DNA of 64,000 bases from Arenimonas maotaiensis (GTDB lineage: Bacteria; Pseudomonadota; Gammaproteobacteria; Xanthomonadales; Xanthomonadaceae), in the NCBI RefSeq assembly GCF_014638745.1, contig NZ_BMFO01000003.1:1-64000 (forward strand), written 5' to 3'. The stretch's first letter is position 1. Every line of letters begins with the position of its first letter. The position numbers and the translations under genes were made by a program. Below, piece after piece: positions 52,182 through 62,299 of this stretch. The notes under the pieces are model-generated. The model made no database searches. It had not been told where the DNA came from and saw nothing but the letters and a program-made list of their open reading frames with translations.

Positions 52182-53864
52182 GTGTCAGAATCCGAAAACG
52201 AAAGCGGCGACGCCGTCGCCAAGAAAGTCCGTAAACCCCGCCTGAGCAAAACCGCCAAGCCCGCCGCCGACGCGCCGGCCGAAGTGGTCGTGCACGTCGA
52301 TCCGGAGCCGGCCGCGCCGCAGCGCGCCGAACGCGCGGAAGCGGCCGAGCGGACCCCGGCGCCGAACGCGCAAGGCGAAGCCCCAGCCGGCCAGGACGGT
52401 GAAGGCCAGCCGCAAGGCGGCCAGGAACAGCGCCCGCGCCACGGCCATCAGCACAACAACCGCCGCGACCGTTTCCAGCACCGCAACGAGCGCAACCGCG
52501 ACCGCTTCCAGCACCGCAACGACCGCCAAGGCGGCGACGAGGGCGAGGGCGAACCGCGTCAGGCCTACCAACCGCCGCAGCTGCCGCCGGACTTCCCGAA
52601 CTACTCGTTGACCGAACTCAAGCGCATGCCGATGCATAAGCTGCTGGAGATGGCCGAGCAGCTCAACCTGCACGAAGGCGTGGCGCGCATGCGCCGCCAG
52701 GACGTGACCTTCCAATTGCTGAAGGTGCTGACCCGCCATCCGGCCGGCGTCGCCGCCGAAGGCGTGCTGGAGATCCTGCCGGACGGTTACGGCTTCCTGC
52801 GCTCGGCCGATGCCAGCTACCTGGCCGGCCCGGACGACGTGTACATCTCGCCGAGCCAGATCCGCCGCTTCAACCTGCGCACCGGCGACCACATCACCGG
52901 CCGCATCCGCAACCCGAAGGACGGCGAGCGCTACGTGGCGCTGAACGTGCTCGATACCATCAACGGCGAGCCGCTGGAACACTCCAAGAACAAGGTGCTG
53001 TTCGAGAACCTGACGCCGCTGTTCCCGCGCCGCCGGTTCGTGCTCGAGCGCGGCAACGGCTCGACCGAGGACATCACCGGCCGGATCATGGACCTGATGG
53101 CGCCGCAGGGCAAAGGCCAGCGCGCGCTGATCGTGTCGCCGCCGAAGGCCGGCAAGACCATGATGATGCAGAACATCGCGCAGGCCATCATCAACAACCA
53201 CCCGGAAGTCCACCTGATCGTGCTGCTGATCGACGAGCGCCCCGAGGAAGTGACCGAGATGCAGCGCACCGTGCGCGGCGAAGTCATCTCTTCGACCTTC
53301 GACGAGCCGGCCGCGCGCCACGTGCAGGTCGCCGAAATGGTGATCGAGCGCGCCAAGCGCCTGGTCGAGCACAAGAAGGACGTGGTGATCATGCTCGACT
53401 CGATCACCCGTCTGGCGCGCGCCTACAACATGGTGGTGCCGAGCTCCGGCAAGGTGCTGTCGGGCGGCGTCGACGCCAACGCCCTGCACCGCCCCAAGCG
53501 CTTCTTCGGCGCCGCGCGCAACGTCGAGGAAGGCGGCTCGCTGACCATCATCGCCACCGCGCTAATCGACACCGGCTCGAAGATGGACGAGGTGATCTAC
53601 GAGGAATTCAAGGGCACCGGCAACTCGGAGGTCCATCTGGACCGCCGCATCGCCGAGAAGCGCGTGTTCCCGGCGATCAACATCAACCGTTCGGGCACCC
53701 GCCGCGAGGATCTGCTGATCGATCCGGACATGCTGCAGAAGATCTGGATCCTGCGCAAGCTCATCCACCCGATGGACGAGATCGCCGCGATGGAGTTCAT
53801 GCTCGACAAGATGAAGACCACCAAATCCAACGACGAATTCTTCAGCGCGATGAAACGCGGCTGA
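52182..53864 (+). CDS. rho: Transcription termination factor Rho
   Basis: A 560-residue hexameric RNA helicase that ends transcription. GTG at 52182 with GAGGA upstream is the likely start. The first 150 residues are a low-complexity extension rich in Ala, Glu, Arg, His and Asn, containing near-identical blocks DRFQHRNER and DRFQHRNDR. The RNA-binding domain starts at [20 protein letters not shown], which is standard Rho. Walker A reads [12 protein letters not shown], followed by [14 protein letters not shown] and [21 protein letters not shown]. Long N-terminal extensions occur in Rho of several GC-rich lineages and can add RNA-binding or condensation behaviour. Confidence 0.97.
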   Translation: MSESENESGDAVAKKVRKPRLSKTAKPAADAPAEVVVHVDPEPAAPQRAERAEAAERTPAPNAQGEAPAGQDGEGQPQGGQEQRPRHGHQHNNRRDRFQHRNERNRDRFQHRNDRQGGDEGEGEPRQAYQPPQLPPDFPNYSLTELKRMPMHKLLEMAEQLNLHEGVARMRRQDVTFQLLKVLTRHPAGVAAEGVLEILPDGYGFLRSADASYLAGPDDVYISPSQIRRFNLRTGDHITGRIRNPKDGERYVALNVLDTINGEPLEHSKNKVLFENLTPLFPRRRFVLERGNGSTEDITGRIMDLMAPQGKGQRALIVSPPKAGKTMMMQNIAQAIINNHPEVHLIVLLIDERPEEVTEMQRTVRGEVISSTFDEPAARHVQVAEMVIERAKRLVEHKKDVVIMLDSITRLARAYNMVVPSSGKVLSGGVDANALHRPKRFFGAARNVEEGGSLTIIATALIDTGSKMDEVIYEEFKGTGNSEVHLDRRIAEKRVFPAININRSGTRREDLLIDPDMLQKIWILRKLIHPMDEIAAMEFMLDKMKTTKSNDEFFSAMKRG

Positions 53865-53889
53865 TGCGGAAAACGGAGATACGTATACG

Positions 53890-54438
53890 ATGACCCCGAA
53901 CCAAGCCCCCCGCCTGAACGCGCTGCAGGCGCTGATCTTCAGCTCGCGCTGGCTGCAGCTGCCGCTGTACCTCGGCCTGATTGTGGCCCAAGGCGTGTAC
54001 GTGGTGCTGTTCATCAAGGAGCTGATCCACCTGGTGCACGGCGCCACCAGCTTGAGCGAGCAGGACATCATGCTGCTGGTGCTGGGCCTGATCGACGTGG
54101 TGATGATCTCCAACCTGTTGGTGATGGTGATCGTCGGCGGCTACGAGACCTTCGTCTCGCGCCTGAACCTGCAGGGCCATCCGGACCAGCCGGAATGGCT
54201 GAGCCACGTCAACGCCAGCGTGCTGAAGGTGAAGCTGGCAATGGCCATCATCGGCATCAGCTCGATCCACCTGCTGAAGACCTTCATCGCCATCGGCAAC
54301 CTCGGCGGGCCGGGCTCGACCTATACCGAAGCCGGCGTGATGTGGCAGACCATCATCCACGTCATCTTCATCCTGTCGGCCATCGGCATCGCCTACACCG
54401 ACAAGTTGATGGGCGCGACGGCCACCAAGAAGCACTGA
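53890..54438 (+). CDS. yqhA: UPF0114 inner-membrane protein YqhA
   Basis: A 182-residue membrane protein of the YqhA/TIGR00645 family. [22 protein letters not shown] near the N-terminus, [25 protein letters not shown] in the middle and [19 protein letters not shown] later are the conserved helices. Four membrane segments are expected. The function is unknown. It follows rho by 25 bases and ends at a strong terminator, so it is probably co-transcribed with rho. Confidence 0.93.
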   Translation: MTPNQAPRLNALQALIFSSRWLQLPLYLGLIVAQGVYVVLFIKELIHLVHGATSLSEQDIMLLVLGLIDVVMISNLLVMVIVGGYETFVSRLNLQGHPDQPEWLSHVNASVLKVKLAMAIIGISSIHLLKTFIAIGNLGGPGSTYTEAGVMWQTIIHVIFILSAIGIAYTDKLMGATATKKH

Positions 54439-54442
54439 AGCC

Positions 54443-54467
54443 AAACCCCGCTCCGGCGGGGTTTTTT
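54443..54467 (+). terminator. Rho-independent terminator after yqhA
   Basis: AACCCCGC and GCGGGGTT form a stem around TCCG, followed directly by a T-run. It lies 5 bases after the yqhA stop. Confidence 0.9.
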
Positions 54468-54569
54468 CATCGGGGCGATTAACGCCGGCTGACCGGTTCC
54501 GCCGGAAAAGCGTTGCCTGCCGCGGAAATCAATGCTAATCATGGGCCACCCGCATCCATGAGCCCGCCC

Positions 54570-56435
54570 ATGACCCGACTCCGTCTGCTGTCCGTCCTGC
54601 TCGCCCTGTCCGTCGCCGCCGGCGCACAGGCCAAGGAAACCCCGAGCCACCTGACGCCGTTCGCCAACGAGGCCGCCTTCCAGGACTATCTGGCCAAGGT
54701 ACGCAAGGCCGAGCAGAAGCGGCAGGCCGAACAGGAGCGCAAGTGGCGGCGCGAACGCGCCAAACAGGGCCAAATGATCTATCCGGCCCCGATGAGCCCG
54801 CCACCGCCGCCACCGCCGGCTCCGCCGGCCGCCGCGGAAGCCGCGGCACCGGCAAGCGACGCCATCACCAACGTGCAGACCGCCGGCGTCGAGGAGGGCG
54901 GCATCGTCAAGAAGCTCGGCGACTATCTGATCGTGCTGCGCCGCGGCCGCCTGTTCACCATCAAGGCCGGCCCCGACGAATTGCGCCCCGTCGACAGCAT
55001 CGACGCCTTCGGCCCCGGCATCGATCCGGGCGGCGCCTGGTACGACGAGATGCTGATCAGCGGCCGCACCGTGCTGGTGATCGGCTACAGCTACGCGCGC
55101 GGCGGCACCGAAGTCGGCCTGTTCCATGTCGACGACGCCGGCCGGCTCAGCTACCGCAACACCTATCATCTGCGCAGCAACGATTATTATTCCTCGCGCA
55201 ATTACGCCAGCCGATTGGTCGGCAAACAGCTGGTGTTCTACTCGCCGATGCGTCTGGGCGTAATGGGCGATGCACCGATGCTGCCGGCGGTACGGCATTG
55301 GCGCGACGGCGGCGGCGAATTCAAACGCATCCTGCCGGCGACCCGCATCTACGGTTCCGGCCAGGAACTGCAAGCCTACGACGCCACCCTGCATACGGTG
55401 ACGGTCTGCGACATCCGCGACGGCGCCGAGCTCGACTGCCGCGCCACCGCCGTGCTCGGCAGCAGCGGCCGGGTGTTCTATGTCGCGGCCGATACCGTCT
55501 ATGTCTGGTTGGCGCCGGTTCGCACGCCGCGTTGGCGCGGCGCACCGATCGGCGATAGCGCATTGCTGCGCATGCCGCTGGGCGGCGGCGAACCGCAGGC
55601 CTTGCGCGTGGCCGGTGCGCCGATCGACCAGATGTCGTTCCTGGAACGCGACGGCCACATCAACGTATTGGTCGGCCGCGATGCCGGCGGCGAAGGCATG
55701 TGGCGCTCGGACGGCAAGACCGGCCCGATCGCCCTGTTCCGCGCGCCGTTGCGCCTGTTCGGCGGCGCCCAGGCGAGCTCCGCGCCGGAACACTACCGGC
55801 CGTTGCCGGGCGTGGGCGGCTGGAGCCTGCAGAACCGCTTCGTCGGCGATTGGCTGCTGTACGGCAACCCGTATAGCGACGCGCCGGCGTATGCGGTGGC
55901 GTACGCCCGCACGGGCCAACCGGTGGCGCTCGACCTCGGCCATCGCAGCGAACGCATCGAAGCCCTGGGCGGCGATGCGCTGATCGTCGGCAACCGCGGC
56001 GGTGACCTGGTGTTCTCCTCGATCCGCCTGGACGGCACCGCGACCGCGATGACCGGTTACATCGAACGCAACGCCGCGCAGAGCGAAAGCCGCACGCACG
56101 GTTTCTTCTACCAGCCCAAGGGCGTGCGCGAAGGCATCCTCGGCCTGCCGATGCTGACCGGCGGCGACGGCCGCGGCGGCGCGGCGGTGAAATACCTGCG
56201 CAACCGCGACCTGCGGCTGGGCGACCTCGGCCAGCTGGCGGCCTCGCCGCAAGGCCGACTGGACGACGGCTGCCGCGCCAGCTGCGTGGATTGGTACGGC
56301 AACGCGCGCCCGATCTTCGTCGGCGAACGCGTGTATGCGCTGATGGGCTATGAACTGGTCGAAGGCCGCATCATTGACGGCGCGGTGACCGAACGGCGAC
56401 GGGTGGACTACTCGCCACGCGGCAACGGCCGCTGA
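54570..56435 (+). CDS. Secreted beta-propeller protein (PF09826-like)
   Basis: A 621-residue exported protein. MTRLRLLSVLLALSVAAGAQA is the signal peptide. A charged, helical stretch follows (DYLAKVRKAEQKRQAEQERKWRRER), then a Pro-rich hinge (MSPPPPPPPAPP). The rest is a beta-propeller whose start, TNVQTAGVEEGGIVKKLGDYLIVL, matches the signature of the beta_propel family (usually NVQVAGVDEADIVKTDGDYIY). RPLPGVGGWSLQNRFVGDWLLYGNP and later YVRNRD-like strands continue it. The role of the family is unknown. The ATG at 54570 is chosen for the signal; one at 54558 would add four residues. It has its own terminator downstream. Confidence 0.85.
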   Translation: MTRLRLLSVLLALSVAAGAQAKETPSHLTPFANEAAFQDYLAKVRKAEQKRQAEQERKWRRERAKQGQMIYPAPMSPPPPPPPAPPAAAEAAAPASDAITNVQTAGVEEGGIVKKLGDYLIVLRRGRLFTIKAGPDELRPVDSIDAFGPGIDPGGAWYDEMLISGRTVLVIGYSYARGGTEVGLFHVDDAGRLSYRNTYHLRSNDYYSSRNYASRLVGKQLVFYSPMRLGVMGDAPMLPAVRHWRDGGGEFKRILPATRIYGSGQELQAYDATLHTVTVCDIRDGAELDCRATAVLGSSGRVFYVAADTVYVWLAPVRTPRWRGAPIGDSALLRMPLGGGEPQALRVAGAPIDQMSFLERDGHINVLVGRDAGGEGMWRSDGKTGPIALFRAPLRLFGGAQASSAPEHYRPLPGVGGWSLQNRFVGDWLLYGNPYSDAPAYAVAYARTGQPVALDLGHRSERIEALGGDALIVGNRGGDLVFSSIRLDGTATAMTGYIERNAAQSESRTHGFFYQPKGVREGILGLPMLTGGDGRGGAAVKYLRNRDLRLGDLGQLAASPQGRLDDGCRASCVDWYGNARPIFVGERVYALMGYELVEGRIIDGAVTERRRVDYSPRGNGR

Positions 56436-56442
56436 GCCTGAA

Positions 56443-56476
56443 ATGAAAAACCCCGCATCCGCGGGGTTTTTCATTT
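56443..56476. terminator. Bidirectional terminator
   Basis: A perfect 14-bp stem (56443-56456 with 61-74 of the same line, 56461-56474) around ATCC, containing AAAAACCCC and GGGGTTTTT. It serves the beta-propeller gene and the convergent gene at 56497. Confidence 0.9.
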
Positions 56477-56496
56477 GTGCGGATCGCATCCCGGAT

Positions 56497-57294
56497 CTAC
56501 TGCAACTCCAACCCGCCTTGGCTCACATACACGGTCTTGGCGCGCACGGCGTCGGTCAGCCAGTCGGCCGCATCGGCCTGTACTTTCTCCTGGCGGCGCC
56601 AGGGCAACGTGTTGTTGGCCTGCACGAACTCGACGCGGGTCAGGAAATGATCGCGGCCCTGCAGCAGCGCCAAGGCGTTCTTGTTGGCCCAAGCCAACGC
56701 CGCCGGCGCGAACTGCTGCTTGCCGAGGTTCAGGGCGCGGTTCAGCAACTTGCCGTTCTGCGGACCGTACAGGTACAGACTTTCGAGCACCGCCTCGGCG
56801 CCGGAATCGGTCTTGCGCAGGGCGATGTAGGCCTCGGCGCTAATCGGCATGGCGGCCAAGGCCGGGTCGGCGGGCAATATGGCCGGGCAGATGACGTCGC
56901 CGCGCGGGGCGGCATCGGCTTGCCGGCAATAGGCCTGCTCGTCCGGGCCGGCGCCGCGGGCCGCGGGCTGCACGCCCTGCGGGAAGAATTCGACGCGTTT
57001 GAGCGTGTAGGTGCGCTCTTCCAGGCTGGGGCGCATCAGGGTCAGGCTGAACTCGACCCGGAGCGTCTTGCCGCCGGACGGCGGATTGAAGCGCCAGGAC
57101 TCGACCAGATTGCCGAGGCTTTGGTCGATGGCCGGCGCGCCGGCGGGTTGCATGGTATAGGTCAGCACCTGGCCGGCGGCGGAAACCTCCATGCTGCCGG
57201 TGACGCGGCGGCTGTATTCGGTCTGGGCCGAGGCGGCGGCGGTGACGGCGGTCAGCAACAGGCCGAAAGCCGCTCTCCGGATGGACGTCTGCAT
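56497..57294 (-). CDS. Secreted protein with TonB-C-like N-terminal fold
   Basis: A 265-residue protein with a signal peptide (MQTSIRRAAFGLLLTAVTAAASA). The first mature segment, GSMEVSAAGQVLTYTMQPAGAPAIDQSLGNLVESWRFNPP, resembles the C-terminal domain of TonB-like proteins, in which a strand pair leads to a helix and WRFxP. The remainder (helical, QQFAPAALAWANKNALALLQGRDHF) is not recognised. Two Cys (YCRQ and VICP) may pair. It is probably periplasmic. It ends 21 bases from the terminator shared with the beta-propeller gene and is divergent from the antiporter gene. Confidence 0.7.
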   Translation of the reverse strand: MQTSIRRAAFGLLLTAVTAAASAQTEYSRRVTGSMEVSAAGQVLTYTMQPAGAPAIDQSLGNLVESWRFNPPSGGKTLRVEFSLTLMRPSLEERTYTLKRVEFFPQGVQPAARGAGPDEQAYCRQADAAPRGDVICPAILPADPALAAMPISAEAYIALRKTDSGAEAVLESLYLYGPQNGKLLNRALNLGKQQFAPAALAWANKNALALLQGRDHFLTRVEFVQANNTLPWRRQEKVQADAADWLTDAVRAKTVYVSQGGLELQ

Positions 57295-57425
57295 CGTGTT
57301 TTCCCCTGGATTTTCGTTCTCGTTATGGTGCGCGGTCCGGCGGGCCGTCGCGCGATTTCACTTTAGCAGAAATGGCGGCGGCGTTTATACTGGAACCGGC
57401 CGCCGGATGCGGCGGAGAATACTGA

Positions 57426-59219
57426 ATGGCGCATTCCGGCCTGATCGACCTGCTGTGGTTCCTGTTGGCCTCGGTGCTGGCGGTGCCGCTGTTCCGCCGC
57501 CTGGGGCTGAGCGCGGTGTTGGGCTACCTGTTCGTCGGGCTGGTGCTGGGGCCGTTCGGGTTGCGGGTGATCTCCAGTCCGGAAAGCATGCTGACCATCT
57601 CCGAATTCGGCGTGATGATGATGCTGTTCGTGATCGGCCTGGAACTGTCGCCGACCAAACTCTGGCAGATGCGGCAGCGGATTTTCGTGGCCGGCAGCCT
57701 GCAGGTGGGCTTGAGTGCGCTGGGCCTGTTCGCCGTATTGCGCCTGTTCGACCTGTCCTGGCAGAGCGCGCTGATCCTGGCCGTCGGCCTGGCGCTGTCC
57801 TCGACCGCCGTGGTGCTGCAGCTGCTCGCTGAACGCAAGGAGCTGGCGGAGCCGCACGGCAAATCGGCGTTCGGCATCCTGCTGTTCCAGGACATCGTGG
57901 CGATTCCCCTGCTGGCGGCGATTCCCCTGCTCGGCCAAAGCCGCGCCAGCGGCGGCGGCTTCACCGGCACGATGGTGCTGGAAGCAATCGGCGTGCTGTT
58001 GCTGGTGGTGTTGCTGGGCCGATTCGCCATGCGCCGGCTGTTCCGTGCCGTGGCCTGGACCCAGATGCGCGAGATCTTCACCGCCACCGCGCTGCTGCTG
58101 GTGATCGGCACCGGTTGGCTGCTGCACTCGGTCGGGCTGTCGATGGGTCTCGGCGCGTTCCTGGCGGGCGTGCTGACCGCCGATTCGGAATTCCGGCACG
58201 AGATCGAAGCGCAGGTCGATCCGTTCAAGGGCCTGCTGCTCGGCCTGTTCTTCATCTCGGTCGGTATGACCATCAATCTGCCGGTGATCGCCGGCGAGCC
58301 CGGGCTGATCCTGGGCGGCGTCGCCGCCTTATTGGCGATCAAAGCGCTGGTGCTGTACGCGCTCGGCCTGCGGCAGGCCGGCATCGGCAGGCGGCAGGCG
58401 CTGCTGCTGGCCGGCAGCATGGCGCTCGGCGGCGAATTCGCCTTCGTGGTGTTCGCCGATTCGGTCAAATACGGCCTGATCGAAACCGTCTGGCGCGACC
58501 GTCTGGTGGCCGTGGTCGGCATCAGCATCGCCTTGACCCCGTTCATCCTGATCGGTTTGCAGGCGCTGTTCAAGCGCAACCCGGAGCCGGAGGCGGCGGA
58601 ACCGGCATATGACGCCATCGAGGATTCGCATCCGCGCGTGGTCATCGCCGGCTTCGGCCGCATGGGCCAGATCGTGGGACGCATGCTGAGCGCGCGCCGC
58701 ATCCCGTTCATCGCGCTGGAAAGCAGCGTCGACCAGGTCGCGATGTCGCGCAAATTCGGCAGCATGATCTACTTCGGCGATCCGAGCCGGCTGGAGGTGC
58801 TGCGGTCGGCGCATGTGGCGCAGGCCGAACTGCTGATCATCGCCGCCGACAATCCGGAAGTGAACCTGAAGATCGCGCGTCTGGCGCGGCGGCATTTCCC
58901 GCACCTGCGGGTGATCGCGCGCGCGCGCAACCGCCAGCACGCCTTCCGGCTGATGGACCTGAACGTGGCCGCCATCCGCGAGACCCTGTACTCGAGCGTG
59001 GAAATCGGCAAGATGGCGTTCATCGGCCTGGGCATGCCGCAGGACGAGGCCGAACGCTCGGCCAAGCTGTTCCTGGAGCACGACGAGCACATACTGGCCG
59101 AACAGTATCTGGTGCATGACAACGAAGCCGCCCTGGTGGCCAGCACCGAAGAGGCCTATCGGGAGCTGGAAGCGCTGTTCGACGCCGACCGCAAGAACCG
59201 CGACGGCGCTCAGCCCTGA
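57426..59219 (+). CDS. CPA2-type cation:proton antiporter with RCK domain (Kef-like)
   Basis: A 597-residue protein. The N-terminal 385 residues are a 12-13-helix antiporter domain (SAVLGYLFVGLVLGPFGLRVI, FGVMMMLFVIGLELSPTKLW, QDIVAIPLLAAIPLL). A cytoplasmic RCK/TrkA-N domain follows: VVIAGFGRMGQIVGRMLSARRIPFIALE, with the GxGxxG nucleotide motif, then GDPSRLEVL and AADNPEVNLKIARLARRHFP. The architecture matches KefB/KefC potassium efflux systems, which glutathione adducts open. TATACT at 57386-57391 is a likely -10. It overlaps the convergent ankyrin gene by 10 bases. Confidence 0.93.
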   Translation: MAHSGLIDLLWFLLASVLAVPLFRRLGLSAVLGYLFVGLVLGPFGLRVISSPESMLTISEFGVMMMLFVIGLELSPTKLWQMRQRIFVAGSLQVGLSALGLFAVLRLFDLSWQSALILAVGLALSSTAVVLQLLAERKELAEPHGKSAFGILLFQDIVAIPLLAAIPLLGQSRASGGGFTGTMVLEAIGVLLLVVLLGRFAMRRLFRAVAWTQMREIFTATALLLVIGTGWLLHSVGLSMGLGAFLAGVLTADSEFRHEIEAQVDPFKGLLLGLFFISVGMTINLPVIAGEPGLILGGVAALLAIKALVLYALGLRQAGIGRRQALLLAGSMALGGEFAFVVFADSVKYGLIETVWRDRLVAVVGISIALTPFILIGLQALFKRNPEPEAAEPAYDAIEDSHPRVVIAGFGRMGQIVGRMLSARRIPFIALESSVDQVAMSRKFGSMIYFGDPSRLEVLRSAHVAQAELLIIAADNPEVNLKIARLARRHFPHLRVIARARNRQHAFRLMDLNVAAIRETLYSSVEIGKMAFIGLGMPQDEAERSAKLFLEHDEHILAEQYLVHDNEAALVASTEEAYRELEALFDADRKNRDGAQP

Positions 59220-62200
59220 TCTTTCTTGACCAGCAGGCTGGCGATGTCGACGCGCTCGGGGCGGTCCTGCAACAGGTTCGCGGTTTCCGAAAAGCCGCCC
59301 ATCACCGCGAAATCGTAAGCGCTGCGGCCGAGGTTGTCGCGCCGGCTGCGGTCGGCGCCGGCAGCCAGCAGACGGCCGACCAGACGGCCGTAGCCGCGGG
59401 CGGCGGCATGGTGCAGCGGGGTGAAACCGCGCGCGTCCGGGGCGTCCACCGCCGGTGATGCCTGTAGCAGGCGATCCAGCGCCGACAGCGCCAGATCCTC
59501 CTTCAGCGTCTGGCCCTTCTGCAGGCCGGCGCCGCACAGCAGATGCATCGGCGTCTGGCCGTATTTGTCGACGGCATCGACCGCGGCGCCGGCGCGGATC
59601 AGGCTGTCGACCAACACCACCGACTCCAGCCGCGCGCGTTCCGACGCCAGATATCCGCAGCAGGCGTGCAGGGCGTTTTGGCCTTGGCCGTCGACGGCGC
59701 CGATGTCGGCGCCGTGCTCCAGCAACAGGGCGACCGGTTCGGGATCGCCGCCGACGCAGGCCAGGTTCAAGGGCGGGAATCCGGCGACGGCCTGGTTGAC
59801 TTCGATGCCGTGCGCCAGCAACGCGCGCAGGACTTCGCCGTGCATCTGGCTGAGTGCGGCCCACAACGGCGTCACGCCGCCGCGCGCGGGCTTGCCGGCG
59901 TCGGCGCCGTTGGCCAGCAACAGGGCCACGGTATCCAGCCGGCCTTGGCCACAGGCGTGGATCAACGCGGTCGAACCCTTGGCATCGACGCCGTCGACCG
60001 GCACGCCGAGCGCAAGCAACCTGGCGACGGCATCGTGGTCGCCGGCGGCGGCCGCGGCCGACAGGTCGCCGCCGTGCAGACGGCGGCCGGGCAGCGGCCA
60101 GCGCGGCCAAGACAGCCAACGCGCGGCCTCGGCGTGGGCATTGATCAGAGCCGAGCCGAGCGGCGTCTGGCCGTCGCCGGCCCGGCGCTCGGCATCGGCA
60201 CCGGCCGCGAGCAGCGTCTTCAACAAACCGGTATTGCCCGATTGCGCGGCGAAATGCAGGGCGGTCAATCCGGCCGCATCCGGCGCATTGGCGTCGGCGC
60301 CGAGCGCCAACAGCGCATCGCACAGGCGTTGCCAACCCAGGCGCACGGCGGTGACCAGCGGCGGCGCCATGCCGCCTTCGGCCGCGGCGAAGGCATCGGC
60401 GCCCTGGGCCAGCAACTGCAAGGCGAACTGCTCATCGGCGCGGCGGCCGAAATCGTTGTGCAGGCAGCAATCCAGATAGGCCGCCAACGTACCGTTACCG
60501 CTGACCGTCTCGCCTGCGGCCAGACAATGCGACAGCAACGTGGACGGATTCTGTGCACCCTGCAACAGGCGGCGGTAGACGTCGCGGCCATGCGCGTCGC
60601 GGCTGAACAGATGCGCGCCCTGGCGGCGCAGCCAGGCCAGCACGTCGCGGCGATCCTGCTGGCAGAACAGGAAGTACAGCTCGGCCAGCTCCGGGCCGCC
60701 CGGCGCCAAGCCGGCCTGCAGCAGATCGGCGGCGGCGGCGAAATCGGCGTCGGACAGCACATGGAACAACTGCTGGCTGCCGGTCACCCGGTGCTCGCGT
60801 TCGGGCTCGCGCGCCAGGTGCTCGGGCAGCGCGTAATCGGGATCGATGCAGGCCACCGCCGACCAACGGCCGTTGGCCAGGGCGTGATCGAGCGCGGTCT
60901 TGCCATCCTGGTCGGTCGCCTGCGCGTTGAGCCGCGGCGATTGCTGCAGACGCTTCAACACGTCGACTTCGCCGGCCTTGGCGGCCAGCATGTGGGCGCT
61001 CAAGCCGGCATCGTCCTGCAGGTTGATCTGCGCGCCGAGTTCGAGCAGCACCGCGACCACCTCGACCAGACCGGCTTCGGCCGCGACCATCAGCGCCGTG
61101 CGGCCGCCGCTGCCACGGGCGTCGATCTTGGCCTTGTGCTTGTGCAGCAGCCGGATGCCGATCTCGTCGTCTTCGGCACCGGCGGCGGCGATGATCACCG
61201 GCTGTGCGTCGGCCGGATCGGTCTTGGCCTTGCGCTCCAGCATGTAGCGCGCCACGCGCCAGTTGGCGGCCTGGCAGGCCAGGGCCAGCGGCGTGAAGCC
61301 GTCGCGGTTGACCGCCTCGATGTCGGCGCCGGCGTCCAGCAGCAGCGCCGCGACCGCGGCATCGGTGCTGCGCATGGCGTGGTGCAACGGCGTGTTGCCG
61401 TCGCGGTCGACGACCTCGGTACGGGCGCCGTTGGCCAGCAGCATGGTCACCGCTTCCGGCCGGCCGTGCCAGCTGTCGCGGGTGGCGCTGAGCAGGGCGT
61501 TCAAGCCGCCGTGGAAGGCGTTGACGTCGACCCCGTGCGCAATCAGTCCGCGCAGCAGACGCAAGTCTCCCAAGGTCGCGGCGATCATCATCAGGCTACG
61601 CTGGTCCTTGGCGCCGCCGGCCGGCAGTTGATGGGGATTGGCGCCTTGCTCGAGCGCGTCCAGCGCGATATCGACCTGACCGTCGTGCACCGCCTGCAAC
61701 AGGCGCAGATCGGGATCCAAGGCCAACACCGGCGTGGCGCGGCCGGTTGTCGGGGCGGATGCTGGCGTTTCGGCCAAGCGCGGCAAGGGCAAGGCCGAGG
61801 CGACGCCATGCCAGAGCGCGGCAAGCACCACGTACGCGCACAGCCACAGACGGAAATCGGCGGCCCAGAACGCCCAGCCGGCCGCCTGCAGCACCGCCGG
61901 CGCGGCCAAGGCCAACAACACGCCGCCGGCCAGGGCCGAAGACCAGAAACGGAATGCCGCACCGCTGGAATCGAGCGCGGGCCAACCTTGGCGCCAATCG
62001 CGCTGCCACTGCGCCCAATTCGGCCAAACGCGCTGCAGGCCAATCACCAATAAGCCGGCGGCCAGCGCCAACGTCAGCGCCGACCACAGGCTCTGGGTCT
62101 GCTGCACGGCGCGGATCGGCCAAAGCAACAGACCGCCGACGGCGAGCTGCAGCACGAACCAGGCGGCGGCGACGGCGCCGAAGGACTGCACGGAATCCAA

Positions 62201-62299
62201 CAGGCGCCAACGGCCGCGGCGCACGACGGCCTTCGCCAGCTCGGCCAACACGGCCTGCAGCAACGCCAGCTGCGCGGCCGCGAACAGGAACTCAACCAT
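59210..62299 (-). CDS. Large membrane-anchored ankyrin-repeat protein
   Basis: A 1029-residue protein. The first 165 residues contain about five hydrophobic helices (for example AALWFVLQLAVGGLLLWPI and ALAGGVLLALAAPAVLQAAGW), so it is anchored in the inner membrane. From residue about 210 a long array of ankyrin repeats follows, with good copies such as DGNTPLHHAMRSTDAAVAALLLDAGADIEA and GLTALHFAAQSGNTGLLKTLLAAGADAE, interrupted by a less regular stretch near residues 470-620. The final repeats (GFTPLHHAAARGYGRLVGRLLAAGAD) are near-consensus. Such arrays bind proteins; the partner is unknown. The ATG at 62299 overlaps the stop of ycgL by 8 bases, so it is coupled to it. Confidence 0.88.
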   Translation of the reverse strand: MVEFLFAAAQLALLQAVLAELAKAVVRRGRWRLLDSVQSFGAVAAAWFVLQLAVGGLLLWPIRAVQQTQSLWSALTLALAAGLLVIGLQRVWPNWAQWQRDWRQGWPALDSSGAAFRFWSSALAGGVLLALAAPAVLQAAGWAFWAADFRLWLCAYVVLAALWHGVASALPLPRLAETPASAPTTGRATPVLALDPDLRLLQAVHDGQVDIALDALEQGANPHQLPAGGAKDQRSLMMIAATLGDLRLLRGLIAHGVDVNAFHGGLNALLSATRDSWHGRPEAVTMLLANGARTEVVDRDGNTPLHHAMRSTDAAVAALLLDAGADIEAVNRDGFTPLALACQAANWRVARYMLERKAKTDPADAQPVIIAAAGAEDDEIGIRLLHKHKAKIDARGSGGRTALMVAAEAGLVEVVAVLLELGAQINLQDDAGLSAHMLAAKAGEVDVLKRLQQSPRLNAQATDQDGKTALDHALANGRWSAVACIDPDYALPEHLAREPEREHRVTGSQQLFHVLSDADFAAAADLLQAGLAPGGPELAELYFLFCQQDRRDVLAWLRRQGAHLFSRDAHGRDVYRRLLQGAQNPSTLLSHCLAAGETVSGNGTLAAYLDCCLHNDFGRRADEQFALQLLAQGADAFAAAEGGMAPPLVTAVRLGWQRLCDALLALGADANAPDAAGLTALHFAAQSGNTGLLKTLLAAGADAERRAGDGQTPLGSALINAHAEAARWLSWPRWPLPGRRLHGGDLSAAAAAGDHDAVARLLALGVPVDGVDAKGSTALIHACGQGRLDTVALLLANGADAGKPARGGVTPLWAALSQMHGEVLRALLAHGIEVNQAVAGFPPLNLACVGGDPEPVALLLEHGADIGAVDGQGQNALHACCGYLASERARLESVVLVDSLIRAGAAVDAVDKYGQTPMHLLCGAGLQKGQTLKEDLALSALDRLLQASPAVDAPDARGFTPLHHAAARGYGRLVGRLLAAGADRSRRDNLGRSAYDFAVMGGFSETANLLQDRPERVDIASLLVKKDQG

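Noticed and set aside
54393-56489. Minus-strand open frame of about 700 codons opposite the beta-propeller gene
   Set aside because: Shadow frame; the plus strand has a signal peptide and family signature.
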